Notes: generated from the sequence alone by a model not told the origin. Numbered from the stretch's first letter, positions 1 to 9,506 are shown. The stretch is 64,000 nt of DNA from DAISVY01 sp036826635 (GCA_036826635.1 DAISVY010000005.1:62001-126000), one strand, 5' to 3'. Made by a program: numbers and translations.

Positions 1-195
1 ATTTGCGACTCCCTCGGTGAAACCGGGGCCGTCGATCTTACCCTCCTCGAATTCCTTCTCCAGGTCGTGGTGGTAAATCAGATTACAAACCTCATCGGCG
101 GAGCGGCCGGTCCGGTTGGCCAGCACCCGGCAGGGTTTCAGGGGATCGAACGGCAGAATGACATTGCCCATATCGAAAATGACCGCGGGTTTCAT
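1..195 (-). CDS. HAD-superfamily hydrolase, N-terminal part (cut by window edge)
   Basis: The 65 visible codons start at ATG (complement of 193-195) and run off the left edge. The N-terminus has the hydrophobic strand plus nucleophile motif VIFDMGNVIL, the DxGxV form of HAD motif I in subfamily IA phosphatases and haloacid dehalogenase-like enzymes (YihX type). The first Asp would be the nucleophile. The following helical stretch fits the cap domain. The substrate cannot be told from this fragment, because motifs II-IV lie outside the window. Family assignment is good; function is unknown. Confidence 0.75.
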   Translation of the reverse strand, partial: MKPAVIFDMGNVILPFDPLKPCRVLANRTGRSADEVCNLIYHHDLEKEFEEGKIDGPGFTEGVAN

Positions 196-530
196 GGTAT
201 AATCTCCGGTTGCAGACACGGGGCTTCGTTTGGGCCGGGTTGTTGGAGTAGCGGCTCAGGGCTGTCGGGAGACAGGACCGGGCAGGCGGTCTTTTCGGAT
301 AGTACGAAGGTAAACATGACCGTATACTAAGAAACCGGAGGCGGCGAGACAACCTGCTTGTTGGCGCAGAAAAGGGCGTAGGCTCCGCCGCGTCTGAAAA
401 GACTTGCATTCGGGGTTCTGTCCGGTATCTTGGGGTGATTCGGGGTGCCGTCGGGCAAAAGGCCGGGCGGGTCCGGGAGATAATCGACCTCGCAAAAAGA
501 AGTTTCGTAATAGTACAGAGGTAAAGAGGC
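196..530. other. Intergenic stretch between divergent genes
   Basis: This stretch separates the leftward HAD gene from the rightward STAS gene and must carry both promoters. I see no convincing -35/-10 pair, RNA structure or coding frame. Frames open on either strand here have odd Arg/Pro-rich compositions and look like chance high-GC frames. An AGAGG just before 531 serves the STAS gene. Confidence 0.4.
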
Positions 531-869
531 ATGAAATTTACAGATTCAATAACCGATACGGGTGTGGTCGTTTTCGAATTGTCCGGGAAGATCATGGGCG
601 GGGAAGAAACCACCCTGTTTCACGGTAAAATCCACGAATATATCGAGCTTCACAAGACGAAGGTGGTGCTTGATTTGGCCAAGGTGGAGTGGATGAATTC
701 GGTTGGACTGGGTATGCTCATTTCGGCGCTGACGTCGGTCAAGAACGCCGGGGGACGTCTGGTACTGGCGAACATTACGAATATCGAGTCGATCCTCGCT
801 ATGACACGCCTTATCTCCGTCTTCGAGCATTTTGACAGTCGCGAAGAGGCTATCAAATCGTACGAGTAA
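531..869 (+). CDS. STAS-domain anti-sigma factor antagonist-like protein
   Basis: This 112-residue protein is a single STAS domain. The signature WMNSVGLGML near residues 62-71 contains the Ser that is phosphorylated in SpoIIAA/RsbV-type antagonists, preceded by the strand VVLDLAKV. In that family the unphosphorylated form binds an anti-sigma kinase and frees a sigma factor. No anti-sigma kinase or sigma gene adjoins it, so the partner is unknown. An AGAGG lies a few bases before the ATG, and a strong terminator follows at 898-925, so it is probably monocistronic. Confidence 0.85.
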   Translation: MKFTDSITDTGVVVFELSGKIMGGEETTLFHGKIHEYIELHKTKVVLDLAKVEWMNSVGLGMLISALTSVKNAGGRLVLANITNIESILAMTRLISVFEHFDSREEAIKSYE

Positions 870-897
870 TCATCGGTCGGATAAAATAGCATACTAC

Positions 898-925
898 AAG
901 CCCCGCCCGGTGCGGGGCTTTTTAG
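898..925 (+). terminator. Rho-independent terminator after the STAS gene
   Basis: A perfect 9-bp stem, AAGCCCCGC (898-906) with GCGGGGCTT (912-920), and a 5-nt loop is followed by a short T-run. It lies 28 nt after the stop codon. Confidence 0.85.
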
Positions 926-981
926 TGTGGAGCAATTGTTACTCCACCGGGTGACAGGTGCGAGACTTTCGGTGAATCTGA

Positions 982-1009
982 TTGCGCCTGCGCGCGAGGG
1001 GCGTATATT
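982..1009 (+). promoter_or_regulatory. Putative promoter of pcrA, likely leaderless
   Basis: TTGCGC (982-987), a 16-nt spacer and TATATT (1004-1009) end only 9 nt before the ATG at 1019. No Shine-Dalgarno can fit between them, so transcription probably starts at or next to the start codon. Confidence 0.45.
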
Positions 1010-1018
1010 CGTTGTCCT

Positions 1019-3202
1019 ATGGATCGACTTCTGGATAATCTCAATGAAGCCCAGCGAGAGGCGGTAACGACCACCGATGGTCCCCTGCTGGTCATAGCGG
1101 GAGCCGGCTCCGGCAAGACCCGGGTACTGACACGGCGGCTGGCCTGGTTGCTGGGACAACGGCTGGCCCAACCACACGAACTGCTGGCCGTGACTTTCAC
1201 GAACAAAGCGGCCGGCGAAATGAAAGAGCGAGTCGGCCGGCTCATGGGCTCGGGTATCGGGTACATGAATGTGTCGACTTTTCATTCTTTTTGCGCCCGT
1301 TTGTTGCGGCGCGAGGCCGAACACATCGGCTACGGCGGCAATTTTACGGTTTTCGATCAGGAGGACTCTCTTACTCTGGTGAAAAACTGCCTCAAGGAAC
1401 TGGGTTTTTCCGACAAACAGTTTCCGGCCAAAGGGCAGTTGCGCAAGATATCGGAGGCCAAGAGCCGTCTGGTCGGGCCGGAGACGTTTGCGGCCGCGGC
1501 CAGCGGGTATTTCGAAACGCACACCGCCCAACTCTACGCGTTGTATCAGCGGCGGTTGCAGTCGTGCGGAGCGATGGATTTCGATGATCTCCTGTTCAAC
1601 GCCGTGGCGCTGCTTAAGAATGACGAGGCGATAGGACAACGCTACCGCGAGCGGTTCCGTTACCTGATGGTCGACGAATATCAGGATACCAATCATATTC
1701 AGTACCTTTTGCTTAAATACCTGCTGGGTGAACACCGGAACCTGTGCGTGGTGGGGGATGAAGACCAGTCGATTTACGGTTGGCGCGGGGCTGACATCCG
1801 CAACATTCTCGAATTCGAAAAGGACTTTCCCGGGGCGAAGATAATCCGTCTGGAACAGAACTATCGTTCTACGGCGGTTATTCTTCAGGCGGCCGCGAGT
1901 GTGATTCAGCACAACGAGATGCGCAAAGGCAAGGAACTGTGGACGTCGATTGAAGGCGGCGAAAAAGTGATCAGGATCCTCGTTGATACGGCCGAGGAGG
2001 AAGCAACCGCCGTCATTGATGATATTGTCGCCCGTCGCCATGGCACGCCGCTGCGGGATGCGGTTATTTTGTATCGGACCAACGCTCAGTCGCGGCCGTT
2101 CGAAGAACAACTGCGCCGGCGTAATTTGCCCTATCAGATCGTGGGCGGGATATCGTTTTATCAACGCAAAGAGATCAAGGATCTGGTGGCCTATCTGAAA
2201 CTTATCGCCAATCCGGCCGACGACGTTTCGTTTGGGCGCATTATCAATTATCCCCGCCGGGGGATCGGGAGTGTCACCCTGAGTGAGATTGCACGGCTGG
2301 CCCGCGAACACCATGTCTCCGAATACGAAATAGCCCGGACCTGCAATGACTACCCGGAACTGTCCGGGAAAGCAAAGCGAATAGAGCCTTTCGTAGCCCT
2401 TATCGAAAAATGTCGCACCGAAAAGGATACCGCGCCGATTGACTTGCTGGTGCAGAACCTGGTCGCCGATATCAAGCTGATAGAAGAGCTGCAGTCGGAA
2501 GATCAGGTTGTCGGTCAGACCAAGGTCGATAACGTCGAGGTATTTATCGAAGGAACCGCCGAGTATGCCCGCACTAACGGCGAAGCTCTGCTGGACAATT
2601 ATCTGGCGGAGATTTCGTTGTTTACCGATCTGGACAGCTATCGGGAGATCGAAGATAAAGTCACGATGATGACGATCCATTCGGCCAAGGGGCTGGAGTA
2701 TGACACGGTTTATATGGTCGGGCTGGAAGAAGGTCTGTTTCCTTTGCAGCGGACTCTGACCGAACCGATGGAGCTGGAAGAAGAACGCCGGCTGTTCTAT
2801 GTGGGCGCCACCCGGGCCCGCAAAAGGCTGTGTCTGGCGGCGGCCTCCAGCCGGTTTCGCTTTGGTGAAATAGAATCGCTGCCTTCGCGTTTTATTCGGG
2901 AAGTCTCCCCGGAATTGGTGGAAGAACGCGACCTTATAAAGAGCCCGTACCGCGATTATGGAACCGCCGCGCCTCGTCCGGCTGCCCGGCGCTCGGCCGA
3001 AGCCGGGGAAGGTCGGCATTACGTTTTTGAAGCCGAAGAGATCATGCGGCCGGGACGCATTGTGGAACATCCCACTTTCGGTCGGGGAAAAATTCTGGGG
3101 GCCGAGGGATTCGGAGACTCGCTTCGTTTGGAGATCATGTTTACAGGGGTCGGGGTAAAGAAGATCATGGCTCGCTATGCGCGGCTCAAGATCGTCGGTT
3201 GA
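1019..3202 (+). CDS. pcrA: UvrD/PcrA-type 3'-5' DNA helicase
   Basis: This is a 727-residue superfamily 1A helicase with all motifs in order. Walker A is AGAGSGKT near residues 26-33; motif II is the VDEYQDTN region; motif III is GDEDQSIYGWRGAD; motif VI ends in VGATRARK. The last 45 residues form the Tudor-like tail seen in PcrA (HPTFGRGKI), which in Gram-positive homologues contacts RNA polymerase. Known roles are nucleotide excision repair, clearing RecA filaments and resolving transcription-replication conflicts. Length is normal for PcrA. The ATG has no Shine-Dalgarno and follows a -10-like TATATT by 9 nt. Confidence 0.95.
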   Translation: MDRLLDNLNEAQREAVTTTDGPLLVIAGAGSGKTRVLTRRLAWLLGQRLAQPHELLAVTFTNKAAGEMKERVGRLMGSGIGYMNVSTFHSFCARLLRREAEHIGYGGNFTVFDQEDSLTLVKNCLKELGFSDKQFPAKGQLRKISEAKSRLVGPETFAAAASGYFETHTAQLYALYQRRLQSCGAMDFDDLLFNAVALLKNDEAIGQRYRERFRYLMVDEYQDTNHIQYLLLKYLLGEHRNLCVVGDEDQSIYGWRGADIRNILEFEKDFPGAKIIRLEQNYRSTAVILQAAASVIQHNEMRKGKELWTSIEGGEKVIRILVDTAEEEATAVIDDIVARRHGTPLRDAVILYRTNAQSRPFEEQLRRRNLPYQIVGGISFYQRKEIKDLVAYLKLIANPADDVSFGRIINYPRRGIGSVTLSEIARLAREHHVSEYEIARTCNDYPELSGKAKRIEPFVALIEKCRTEKDTAPIDLLVQNLVADIKLIEELQSEDQVVGQTKVDNVEVFIEGTAEYARTNGEALLDNYLAEISLFTDLDSYREIEDKVTMMTIHSAKGLEYDTVYMVGLEEGLFPLQRTLTEPMELEEERRLFYVGATRARKRLCLAAASSRFRFGEIESLPSRFIREVSPELVEERDLIKSPYRDYGTAAPRPAARRSAEAGEGRHYVFEAEEIMRPGRIVEHPTFGRGKILGAEGFGDSLRLEIMFTGVGVKKIMARYARLKIVG

Positions 3203-3285
3203 ATCGTCGTTGTTCGCTTTGGTTTTGCATGTTGTCTTTTTACTTGCGCAGGTTTAGGGCATAGTTGTTAAATCGGGTGTCGGTT

Positions 3286-4209
3286 ATGGAAAATCTGCTC
3301 CATTACAACATCAATGAATGTCTCGGTTCGGGTAAGAACGGAGACAGCCTGCTGGCGTGGGATCCCGGCCTTGATCGTTTGGTAATGCTCAAATTGCTGA
3401 ATCGTGACGCTACCGCGGAGCCGTCGTGGGAGGAGTCGTTTCGGGCTTCGATGGAGGCTCTGGCGGGGGTGGACGAAAAATGTCTGATACCGTTTTATTC
3501 TCTTGAACGGGATGGGGATCGGAGGTTTGTCGTTCGGGGTTTTGCGTCGGGTGAATCCGTGGCTCATCGGACGGCGCGAGGGGCTATCGGCTATTTGATC
3601 TTTCTCAAGGTTGCCCTTTCGGCGGCCCGGGCCCTGCAGGCGGTGCATGCCAGTGACAGGCTTCACGGTAACATCTGCGCGGGGAATGTTATCGTCGACG
3701 AATCCGGGTCGGCCTGCCTGGTCGATGCCGGTCTGGGGCCGACCAGAGACGAGATTAGCCGCCTGGAAATAACCACTCGTGATTTGGTCTTCCTGGCGCC
3801 GGAGCAGATAACTTCGGGTGAGATCGATGTGCGGAGCGATATATACTCTCTGGGCATGGTTCTGTATGTTCTTTTTGTCGGCCGCCCGCCTTTTGTCACC
3901 GACAGCACAGAGCAACTTCGACGGATGATTCTTGACGAGTCCGTGAAGTTCGATGCCGCCCGAGCCGGTCGACTTCCCGGCGATGCTCGGTTGCTGCTGC
4001 GTAAACTTCTGGCCAAAGCTCCGGAAGATCGTATGGCCGATTCCGAAGAACTTTGCCGCACGCTGGAGGAGATGCTCTCTTTTCACACCGAGCACGGTTC
4101 GGAGCCGATCGATTCGAAACGGTCTGGTTCGCCGCGCCAGTACCTCATGCTTTCGTTGCTGGCGCTTCTTCTGATCATTTTGTGGATCGTGATATCTTAC
4201 TACCGGTAA
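3286..4209 (+). CDS. Membrane-anchored pseudokinase (Ser/Thr kinase fold lacking catalytic residues)
   Basis: A protein-kinase fold occupies about residues 5-255 and is followed by a C-terminal transmembrane helix (YLMLSLLALLLIILW), so the protein is tail-anchored with the kinase domain in the cytoplasm. The N-lobe has a partial glycine loop (LGSGKNGD) and the ATP-site Lys (VMLKLL, K36). The catalytic HRD motif is replaced by HGN (127-129), with the metal-binding Asn kept at 134, and DFG is replaced by DAG (147-149). APE (171-173) and the structural DVRSDIYSLG remain. Loss of the HRD aspartate predicts no or very weak phosphotransfer. The ATG at 3286 is preferred over an in-frame TTG at 3265; neither has a clear Shine-Dalgarno. 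It lies between pcrA and lon with no evident partner. Confidence 0.85.
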   Translation: MENLLHYNINECLGSGKNGDSLLAWDPGLDRLVMLKLLNRDATAEPSWEESFRASMEALAGVDEKCLIPFYSLERDGDRRFVVRGFASGESVAHRTARGAIGYLIFLKVALSAARALQAVHASDRLHGNICAGNVIVDESGSACLVDAGLGPTRDEISRLEITTRDLVFLAPEQITSGEIDVRSDIYSLGMVLYVLFVGRPPFVTDSTEQLRRMILDESVKFDAARAGRLPGDARLLLRKLLAKAPEDRMADSEELCRTLEEMLSFHTEHGSEPIDSKRSGSPRQYLMLSLLALLLIILWIVISYYR

Positions 4210-4335
4210 AGTGCTTCCCGGCAGCACCCCGGACGGCCGCCCAAAAAAGTCCTTTCGTCCGCCCTGAAGGAGCCCTATACTTAAAGGTTTGGCCGGACGT
4301 CAGGCCACGAGCAATAAAACGGGCAGGACGATGCA

Positions 4336-6735
4336 ATGAAAATTACTTACAATACTGAAGAGATAGAAATAGGCCTCCAGCTTTCGGTGCTGCCGTTGCG
4401 CGATGTCGTAGTCTTTCCGCACATGATTTATCCTTTGCTTGTCGGTCGGGAATTTACGGTAAAGGCCCTTCAGGAAGCAATGGTGCGCGACAAGCAGATT
4501 CTGCTGGTGGCTCAGCGCTCATCGACGGTTGATTCTCCGGGGCCGGACGATTTGCATCCGGTCGGAGTGGTTGCCCGCATTCTCCAGGTTATGAAAATGC
4601 CCAACGGTACCCTTAAGGTGCTGGTGGAAGGTCTGGTGCGGGCCCGATTGAGCAATGTCCGGGTCGGCGGTGATTTCATGGAAGCCCGTTTTATTCCCAT
4701 CACCCGGGAGAAAGAACGGCACGACCGCGAAACCGAGGCCCTTTCGCGGGCTGTCTCGGAGCATTTCGCCGAGTATGTCCGTCTGAACAGGCGCATTCCC
4801 GACGAAGTTCTCGTTTCCGTGGCTTCTATCGACAGTTACGAGCATAAGGCCGACACTATCTCCGCGCATCTTTTGCACAAGCTGGAGACCAAACAGGAAT
4901 TGCTGGAAACGAGTTCTGTCAAACAGCAGTTCCTGTCGCTTTCCAATGTGCTGACCGACGAAATAGAAATCCTCCGAATCGAACACAAGATCGACGGTAC
5001 GGTGCGGGAATCCATGACGCGCAGCCAGCGTGAGGTGTATCTTCAACAGCAATTGAAGGCGATCAAGGACGAACTGGGACAGGCCGATGAATCCGGGGCC
5101 GAGGTCGAAGATCTTTACGGCAAGCTGGACGCGGGTGAATATCCGGTGCGTGTGGTCACCAAGGCCGAGGAGGAGATACGCAAGCTTTCCAAAATGCATC
5201 CTTTTTCGGCCGAGGCAGCCGTGGTCCGTTCATATATCGAGTGGCTGCTGGCTCTGCCATGGAACAAGCGGACAGAAGACCGTACGAATTTCAAGGAAGT
5301 CAAGGCTATACTGGACGGTGACCATTTCGGTCTGGAGAAAGCCAAGCAGCGCATTCTGGAACATCTGGCGGTGATTCGTCTGGCCGGCCGGGTTAAAGGC
5401 CCCATTCTCTGTCTGGTCGGTCCGCCGGGTGTGGGGAAAACATCGGTGGGACGTTCGATTGCCCGGGCGATGGGACGTAAGTTCGTTCGCATGTCGCTGG
5501 GCGGTATTCATGACGAGGCGGAGATACGCGGTCATCGCCGCACTTATATCGGTGCTTTGCCGGGGCGTATCATTCAGTCGCTGAAGAAAGCCGGCGCCAC
5601 CAATCCGTTGTTTCTGCTGGATGAAGTCGACAAGCTGGGGCGTGATTTTCGCGGTGATCCGGCTTCGGCTCTGCTGGAAGTGCTGGACCCCGAACAGAAC
5701 AGCACTTTCTGGGACAATTACCTCGAAGTGGAGTACGATCTTTCGGACGTGTTGTTTGTGACCACGGCCAATTCGACAGCCAGTATCCCGGCTGCTCTGC
5801 GGGATCGCATGGAGATAATAAAACTACCCGGTTATCTCGATTTCGAGAAAGCGGCGATTGCGCGGGATTTCCTTCTGCCCAAACTTCACGAACAGACCGG
5901 TCTGGGGAAGGTCAATATCGAATTGCGCGACGAAGCCTCGTTCGAAATAATTCAGTATTACACTCGCGAGGCGGGCGTGCGGGAACTGGAGAGGCAAATC
6001 AGTTCTCTTCTGCGCAAGATGGCTCTGAGTGTGGCCGAGGGTAAGAAACTGCGCCGGGCGGTTATCAATAAGGCCCGGGTTCACAAGTTGCTGGGACAGC
6101 GAAAATACACCGACACCAATATCAAAACCCAGCCGACCGTCGGTTACTCCGTAGCCATGGCCTGGACGGAATTCGGCGGCGAAGTTATGCCGGTGGAGGT
6201 GGTGCCGATGCGGGGCAAAGCCAAGCTGACCATGACCGGGTCGCTCGGTGATGTCATGCAGGAGTCGGCCACGGCCGCGCTGTCATACATACGTAAGCAC
6301 GCGGTGCGTTTCGGCTTGGACGAAAATTTCTTCGATGATCTGGAGCTTCATATCCACATACCCGAAGGGGCTGTGCCGAAAGACGGTCCCTCGGCCGGGG
6401 TCACGCTGGCTACGGCTTTGTTGTCTTCGCTTACGGTTATTCCGGCGCGCACCGACGTGGCCATGACCGGCGAGATAACGCTCAGCGGTGACGTTCTGCC
6501 GGTGGGTGGATTGAATGAAAAGCTGCTGGCGGCCAAGCGGCAGGGTATCACCGAAATAGTTCTGCCGGCCCGAAACCAGAAGGACGTGGTCGAGCTGCCG
6601 TCGGAACTGGTGAAGGGTTTGAAATTGCGTTATGTCCGGTCGATCTCGGAAGTTTTCAAACTCGCCCTGACCGAATCTCCTTACCAGAACTCGCGGCCGC
6701 GGGCGGGCAGCGGACTTCCCGCCGCTTTGCGCTGA
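4336..6735 (+). CDS. lon: ATP-dependent protease Lon
   Basis: This 799-residue protein has the complete Lon architecture. The LAN substrate-binding domain is at the N-terminus (SVLPLRDVVVFPHM), followed by a helical linker. The AAA+ module has Walker A GPPGVGKT and Walker B LFLLDEVDK. The C-terminal protease domain has the Ser of DGPSAGVT (about S686) and the Lys of LNEKLLAAK (about K729), matching the 43-residue spacing of the E. coli dyad. It degrades misfolded and regulatory cytoplasmic proteins. It starts a tight run with engB (14-nt gap) and purA. A possible -10 TATACT lies about 60 nt upstream; no heat-shock operator is evident. Confidence 0.97.
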   Translation: MKITYNTEEIEIGLQLSVLPLRDVVVFPHMIYPLLVGREFTVKALQEAMVRDKQILLVAQRSSTVDSPGPDDLHPVGVVARILQVMKMPNGTLKVLVEGLVRARLSNVRVGGDFMEARFIPITREKERHDRETEALSRAVSEHFAEYVRLNRRIPDEVLVSVASIDSYEHKADTISAHLLHKLETKQELLETSSVKQQFLSLSNVLTDEIEILRIEHKIDGTVRESMTRSQREVYLQQQLKAIKDELGQADESGAEVEDLYGKLDAGEYPVRVVTKAEEEIRKLSKMHPFSAEAAVVRSYIEWLLALPWNKRTEDRTNFKEVKAILDGDHFGLEKAKQRILEHLAVIRLAGRVKGPILCLVGPPGVGKTSVGRSIARAMGRKFVRMSLGGIHDEAEIRGHRRTYIGALPGRIIQSLKKAGATNPLFLLDEVDKLGRDFRGDPASALLEVLDPEQNSTFWDNYLEVEYDLSDVLFVTTANSTASIPAALRDRMEIIKLPGYLDFEKAAIARDFLLPKLHEQTGLGKVNIELRDEASFEIIQYYTREAGVRELERQISSLLRKMALSVAEGKKLRRAVINKARVHKLLGQRKYTDTNIKTQPTVGYSVAMAWTEFGGEVMPVEVVPMRGKAKLTMTGSLGDVMQESATAALSYIRKHAVRFGLDENFFDDLELHIHIPEGAVPKDGPSAGVTLATALLSSLTVIPARTDVAMTGEITLSGDVLPVGGLNEKLLAAKRQGITEIVLPARNQKDVVELPSELVKGLKLRYVRSISEVFKLALTESPYQNSRPRAGSGLPAALR

Positions 6736-6749
6736 GGAAACCGATCGGG

Positions 6750-7394
6750 GTGTGGGTCGAACCGGGTTTAGAAAGGGAGAGCGAGACTATCACCATCAGG
6801 GATACAGGGGCCGATTTTGTGGGCTCTTTCACGGCTCTGAACCAGTTGCCGAAAGATCGTGCCCCGCAGGTGGCGGTGGCCGGGCGGTCTAATGTCGGCA
6901 AGTCGTCGCTGCTCAATCGGGTTCTCGGAAGAAAGAAGCTGGCTCGGGTATCGCGCACGCCCGGACGCACTCGGGCTCTCAATTTCTTCAGGATCGACAA
7001 CCGCTATTATCTGGTCGACCTTCCGGGCTACGGCTACGCCCGGGTCAGCAAGTCGATCCGTCAGGAATGGGGCAAACTGATCGAAGATTATTTGGTCGGT
7101 TCACACGATTTGATCGGTCTGGTCCTGCTTCTGGATTGTCGTCGTGATCCGACCGCGGAGGACATGGAGCTTATCTCGTGGCTGGCGGAGCGGAGTTTGC
7201 CGGTGATGGTGGCCGTGACCAAGGGTGACAAACTCAGCCGGAGCGCTTTGAACGGGAAAGTGCGTCAGGTAGAGGACGAACTGGGCGTGAGCGCTATCGG
7301 TTTTTCGTCGATGACCGGTCAGGGCAAAAGCGAATTGATGCAGGCCATTCGTGAATTGGTTGATGAACATTTGAAAGAGAAAAAGGCACGATAG
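6750..7394 (+). CDS. engB: Ribosome-biogenesis GTP-binding protein EngB (YihA/YsxC)
   Basis: This TrmE-Era-EngA family GTPase has G1 GRSNVGKSS, switch I around SRTPGRTR, G3 DLPGYGYA and G4 TKGD. The DLPGYGYA signature and the short single-domain length identify EngB, an essential GTPase of large-subunit assembly. The GTG at 6750 is the start used here; there is a GAGGAAA about 12 nt upstream at the end of lon. The first 15 residues are poorly conserved, so translation could begin slightly later. The next gene, purA, starts immediately after this stop codon, so the two are co-transcribed. Confidence 0.93.
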   Translation: MWVEPGLERESETITIRDTGADFVGSFTALNQLPKDRAPQVAVAGRSNVGKSSLLNRVLGRKKLARVSRTPGRTRALNFFRIDNRYYLVDLPGYGYARVSKSIRQEWGKLIEDYLVGSHDLIGLVLLLDCRRDPTAEDMELISWLAERSLPVMVAVTKGDKLSRSALNGKVRQVEDELGVSAIGFSSMTGQGKSELMQAIRELVDEHLKEKKAR

Positions 7395-8669
7395 ATGGGT
7401 AAGAACAAAGTAGTGGTAGGTTGCCAGTGGGGAGATGAAGGCAAGGGAAAGATTGTCGATATTCTCGCATCCGATGCCGATATAATCGCTCGTTTTCAGG
7501 GCGGGGCAAACGCCGGGCATACTATCGTCATCGGGGAGAACAAGTATATCCTGCATCTGATACCGGCCGGTATTTTACAGCCGAACAAGCAGTGCTATAT
7601 CGGCAACGGCGTGGTTCTCGATCCGTTCGGTTTCAAGGAAGAACTTGATTTCATGACCGAAAAGAAAATCGACTACAGGTCGCGCCTTTTCGTTTCTCCG
7701 GCTACCAATCTGGTGTTGCCTTACCATAAGCTGATCGATTCCACACAGGAGAAATCGCGCGGGGCTTCATCGCTGGGCACTACCGGGCGCGGGATCGGTC
7801 CGGCTTATATCGACAAGGTGGCCCGTCATGGCATCCGGGTGGCCGACTTGTTCGCACCGGACCGCCTTAAGAAGCGGCTGGAATTTCAGCGCGTGATCAA
7901 AGCCACTTACCTTGAGGGTTCCACCGACGAGCGGGCCGATCTTGACCGCACTTATGAAGAACTGATTGCGCTGGCGGATTTGTTCGAACCGATGGTGGTG
8001 GATGTTTCGTACCGGTTGAACAAGGCGCACGAGGAAGGCAAGACTATTTTGTTCGAGGGGGCCCAGGGGGCGATGCTCGACGTGGATCTGGGAACGTACC
8101 CGTTTGCGACGTCTTCGAACACGACTATCGGTGGTGTGCTCACTGGTTTGGGGGTTGGGCCGAGGCTGATCGATCAGGTGATCGGCGTGGTGAAAGCCTA
8201 TACCACCCGCGTGGGGACCGGGCCGTTTCCGACCGAACTGGTCGACGAAACCGGCGAGCGAATCCGTACGCTGGGACAGGAGTTCGGCGCCACGACCGGT
8301 CGTCCGCGCCGTACCGGCTGGCTTGATCTGGTCGCTCTTCGCCATGCTGCCCGTATCAACGGTCTGGATGCTATCGCCGTGACCAAGCTGGACGTGCTGG
8401 ACGAACTGGACGAAATCAAAGTCTGTGTGGCTTACGAGTTGAACGGCCGTCGCAGTGACCAGGTGCCCCTTGATCTGGCCGAGTTGAACCATGTCAAACC
8501 GGTATATGAAAGCGTTCCGGGCTGGAAGTGTGATACTACCGGTGCGACCGATTTCGATAGTTTACCGTCTCGCACGCAGGATTACCTTAAGATGATAGCC
8601 GGCGATTTGAAGGTAAGTATCCACCTGGTGTCGACCGGGGCAAGGCGTGAAGATACGATTCTTGTATAA
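7395..8669 (+). CDS. purA: Adenylosuccinate synthetase
   Basis: This 424-residue enzyme makes adenylosuccinate from IMP, aspartate and GTP, the first committed step to AMP. The N-terminal P-loop GDEGKGKIVD supplies the catalytic Asp and Lys. GGANAGHT, the IMP loop LGTTGRGIGP, FEGAQGAMLD and the late TTGRPRRTGWLD region are all in family order. Length is normal. It begins directly after the engB stop and is followed by an exported FKBP, so it belongs to the lon-engB-purA run. No other purine genes adjoin it. Confidence 0.97.
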   Translation: MGKNKVVVGCQWGDEGKGKIVDILASDADIIARFQGGANAGHTIVIGENKYILHLIPAGILQPNKQCYIGNGVVLDPFGFKEELDFMTEKKIDYRSRLFVSPATNLVLPYHKLIDSTQEKSRGASSLGTTGRGIGPAYIDKVARHGIRVADLFAPDRLKKRLEFQRVIKATYLEGSTDERADLDRTYEELIALADLFEPMVVDVSYRLNKAHEEGKTILFEGAQGAMLDVDLGTYPFATSSNTTIGGVLTGLGVGPRLIDQVIGVVKAYTTRVGTGPFPTELVDETGERIRTLGQEFGATTGRPRRTGWLDLVALRHAARINGLDAIAVTKLDVLDELDEIKVCVAYELNGRRSDQVPLDLAELNHVKPVYESVPGWKCDTTGATDFDSLPSRTQDYLKMIAGDLKVSIHLVSTGARREDTILV

Positions 8670-8720
8670 ACGAGCAGGGAAAGCAAAAGACCGAACAAAA
8701 GTAAGAAGGGACAAGCCACA

Positions 8721-9275
8721 ATGAAAAGACTGATGATGATCTCGCTGATGGTGCTGGCGCTGGCGGCGGCGGTGATGGCGGTCGATGACGCGCCGGCCAA
8801 GCAGGAAGAAGAAGCCGCCAAGGTTGAGAAAGTCGAGAAGGCGGAGAAGGTTGAGCAGGTCAAGGAAGAAGCCAAAGAGATAAAAGTTGTGGAAGTCAAG
8901 GAACCGGAAATCGTGACCACCGAGTCGGGGTTGCGCTATCAGGACCTTGTCCCCGGGCAGGGCGTGGAGGCTACCGACAAGATGCATGTGGACTGCCATT
9001 ACACGCTGTGGTTTGCCGACAGCACCGGGCTGGTCAAGGGCAAGAGAATGCAGAGTTCCAAGGACCGCGGCCAGTCTTTTCAGTGCCAGATCGGGGTGGG
9101 TTTGATTCCCGGCTGGAGCGAGGGCATGATCGGGATGAAGGAAGGCGGCGTGCGGCGGCTTTATGTGCCGTGGAAGCTTGGCTATGGGGCTGACGGGCAT
9201 TCATCGGGCACTATCCCGGGCAAGCAGAACCTGATTTTCGAGATCGAGTTTATCAAGTCACTGGACAAGAAATAG
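8721..9275 (+). CDS. Exported FKBP-type peptidyl-prolyl cis-trans isomerase
   Basis: This 184-residue protein has a signal peptide (MKRLMMISLMVLALAAAVMA), then about 35 residues dominated by Lys, Glu, Ala and Val that look like a charged linker or short coiled coil, then one FKBP domain. The domain starts at TESGLRYQDLVPGQG and shows the family marks VDCHYTLWF, LIPGWSEGM, GGVRRLYVPWKLGYG and NLIFEIEF. It should act on proline bonds of proteins folding in the periplasm or on the cell surface. It follows purA by 51 nt and is closed by a terminator at 9307-9335. Confidence 0.92.
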   Translation: MKRLMMISLMVLALAAAVMAVDDAPAKQEEEAAKVEKVEKAEKVEQVKEEAKEIKVVEVKEPEIVTTESGLRYQDLVPGQGVEATDKMHVDCHYTLWFADSTGLVKGKRMQSSKDRGQSFQCQIGVGLIPGWSEGMIGMKEGGVRRLYVPWKLGYGADGHSSGTIPGKQNLIFEIEFIKSLDKK

Positions 9276-9306
9276 CGTCCCCGCGAGCAATTTGCGGCCC
9301 AAAGAA

Positions 9307-9335
9307 AAGCGCCCCCTGGCGGGGGCGCTTTCGGG
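9307..9335 (+). terminator. Hairpin terminator after FKBP gene
   Basis: A perfect 10-bp stem, AAGCGCCCCC with GGGGGCGCTT, and a TGGC loop lies 32 nt after the stop. The trailing T-tract is weak. Confidence 0.75.
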
Positions 9336-9506
9336 TTCGAAGGAGGTTATTTCGGTGACCGCGGATGGCGGTCACGAAGTAATCGTGAGATATGATAGGT
9401 TATATTTGTTTACGCGTTGTCATATGACTGTCATTTTTTTTGCCGGGACGGGTATAAAAACGGACCCGGCCGGGGTATGGAAAGCCCCGGTGGGAGCAGT
9501 TTTGGG

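Noticed and set aside
92..613. Leftward 173-aa frame across the HAD-STAS gap
   Set aside because: Low-complexity Arg/Pro/Ser composition, overlaps the STAS gene and the HAD start, and has no Shine-Dalgarno.
650..3070. Long open frame antisense to pcrA (806 aa)
   Set aside because: It is a high-GC mirror of a gene with all helicase motifs; the translation is rich in Arg, Gln, Pro and His with no domain pattern and no credible start context.
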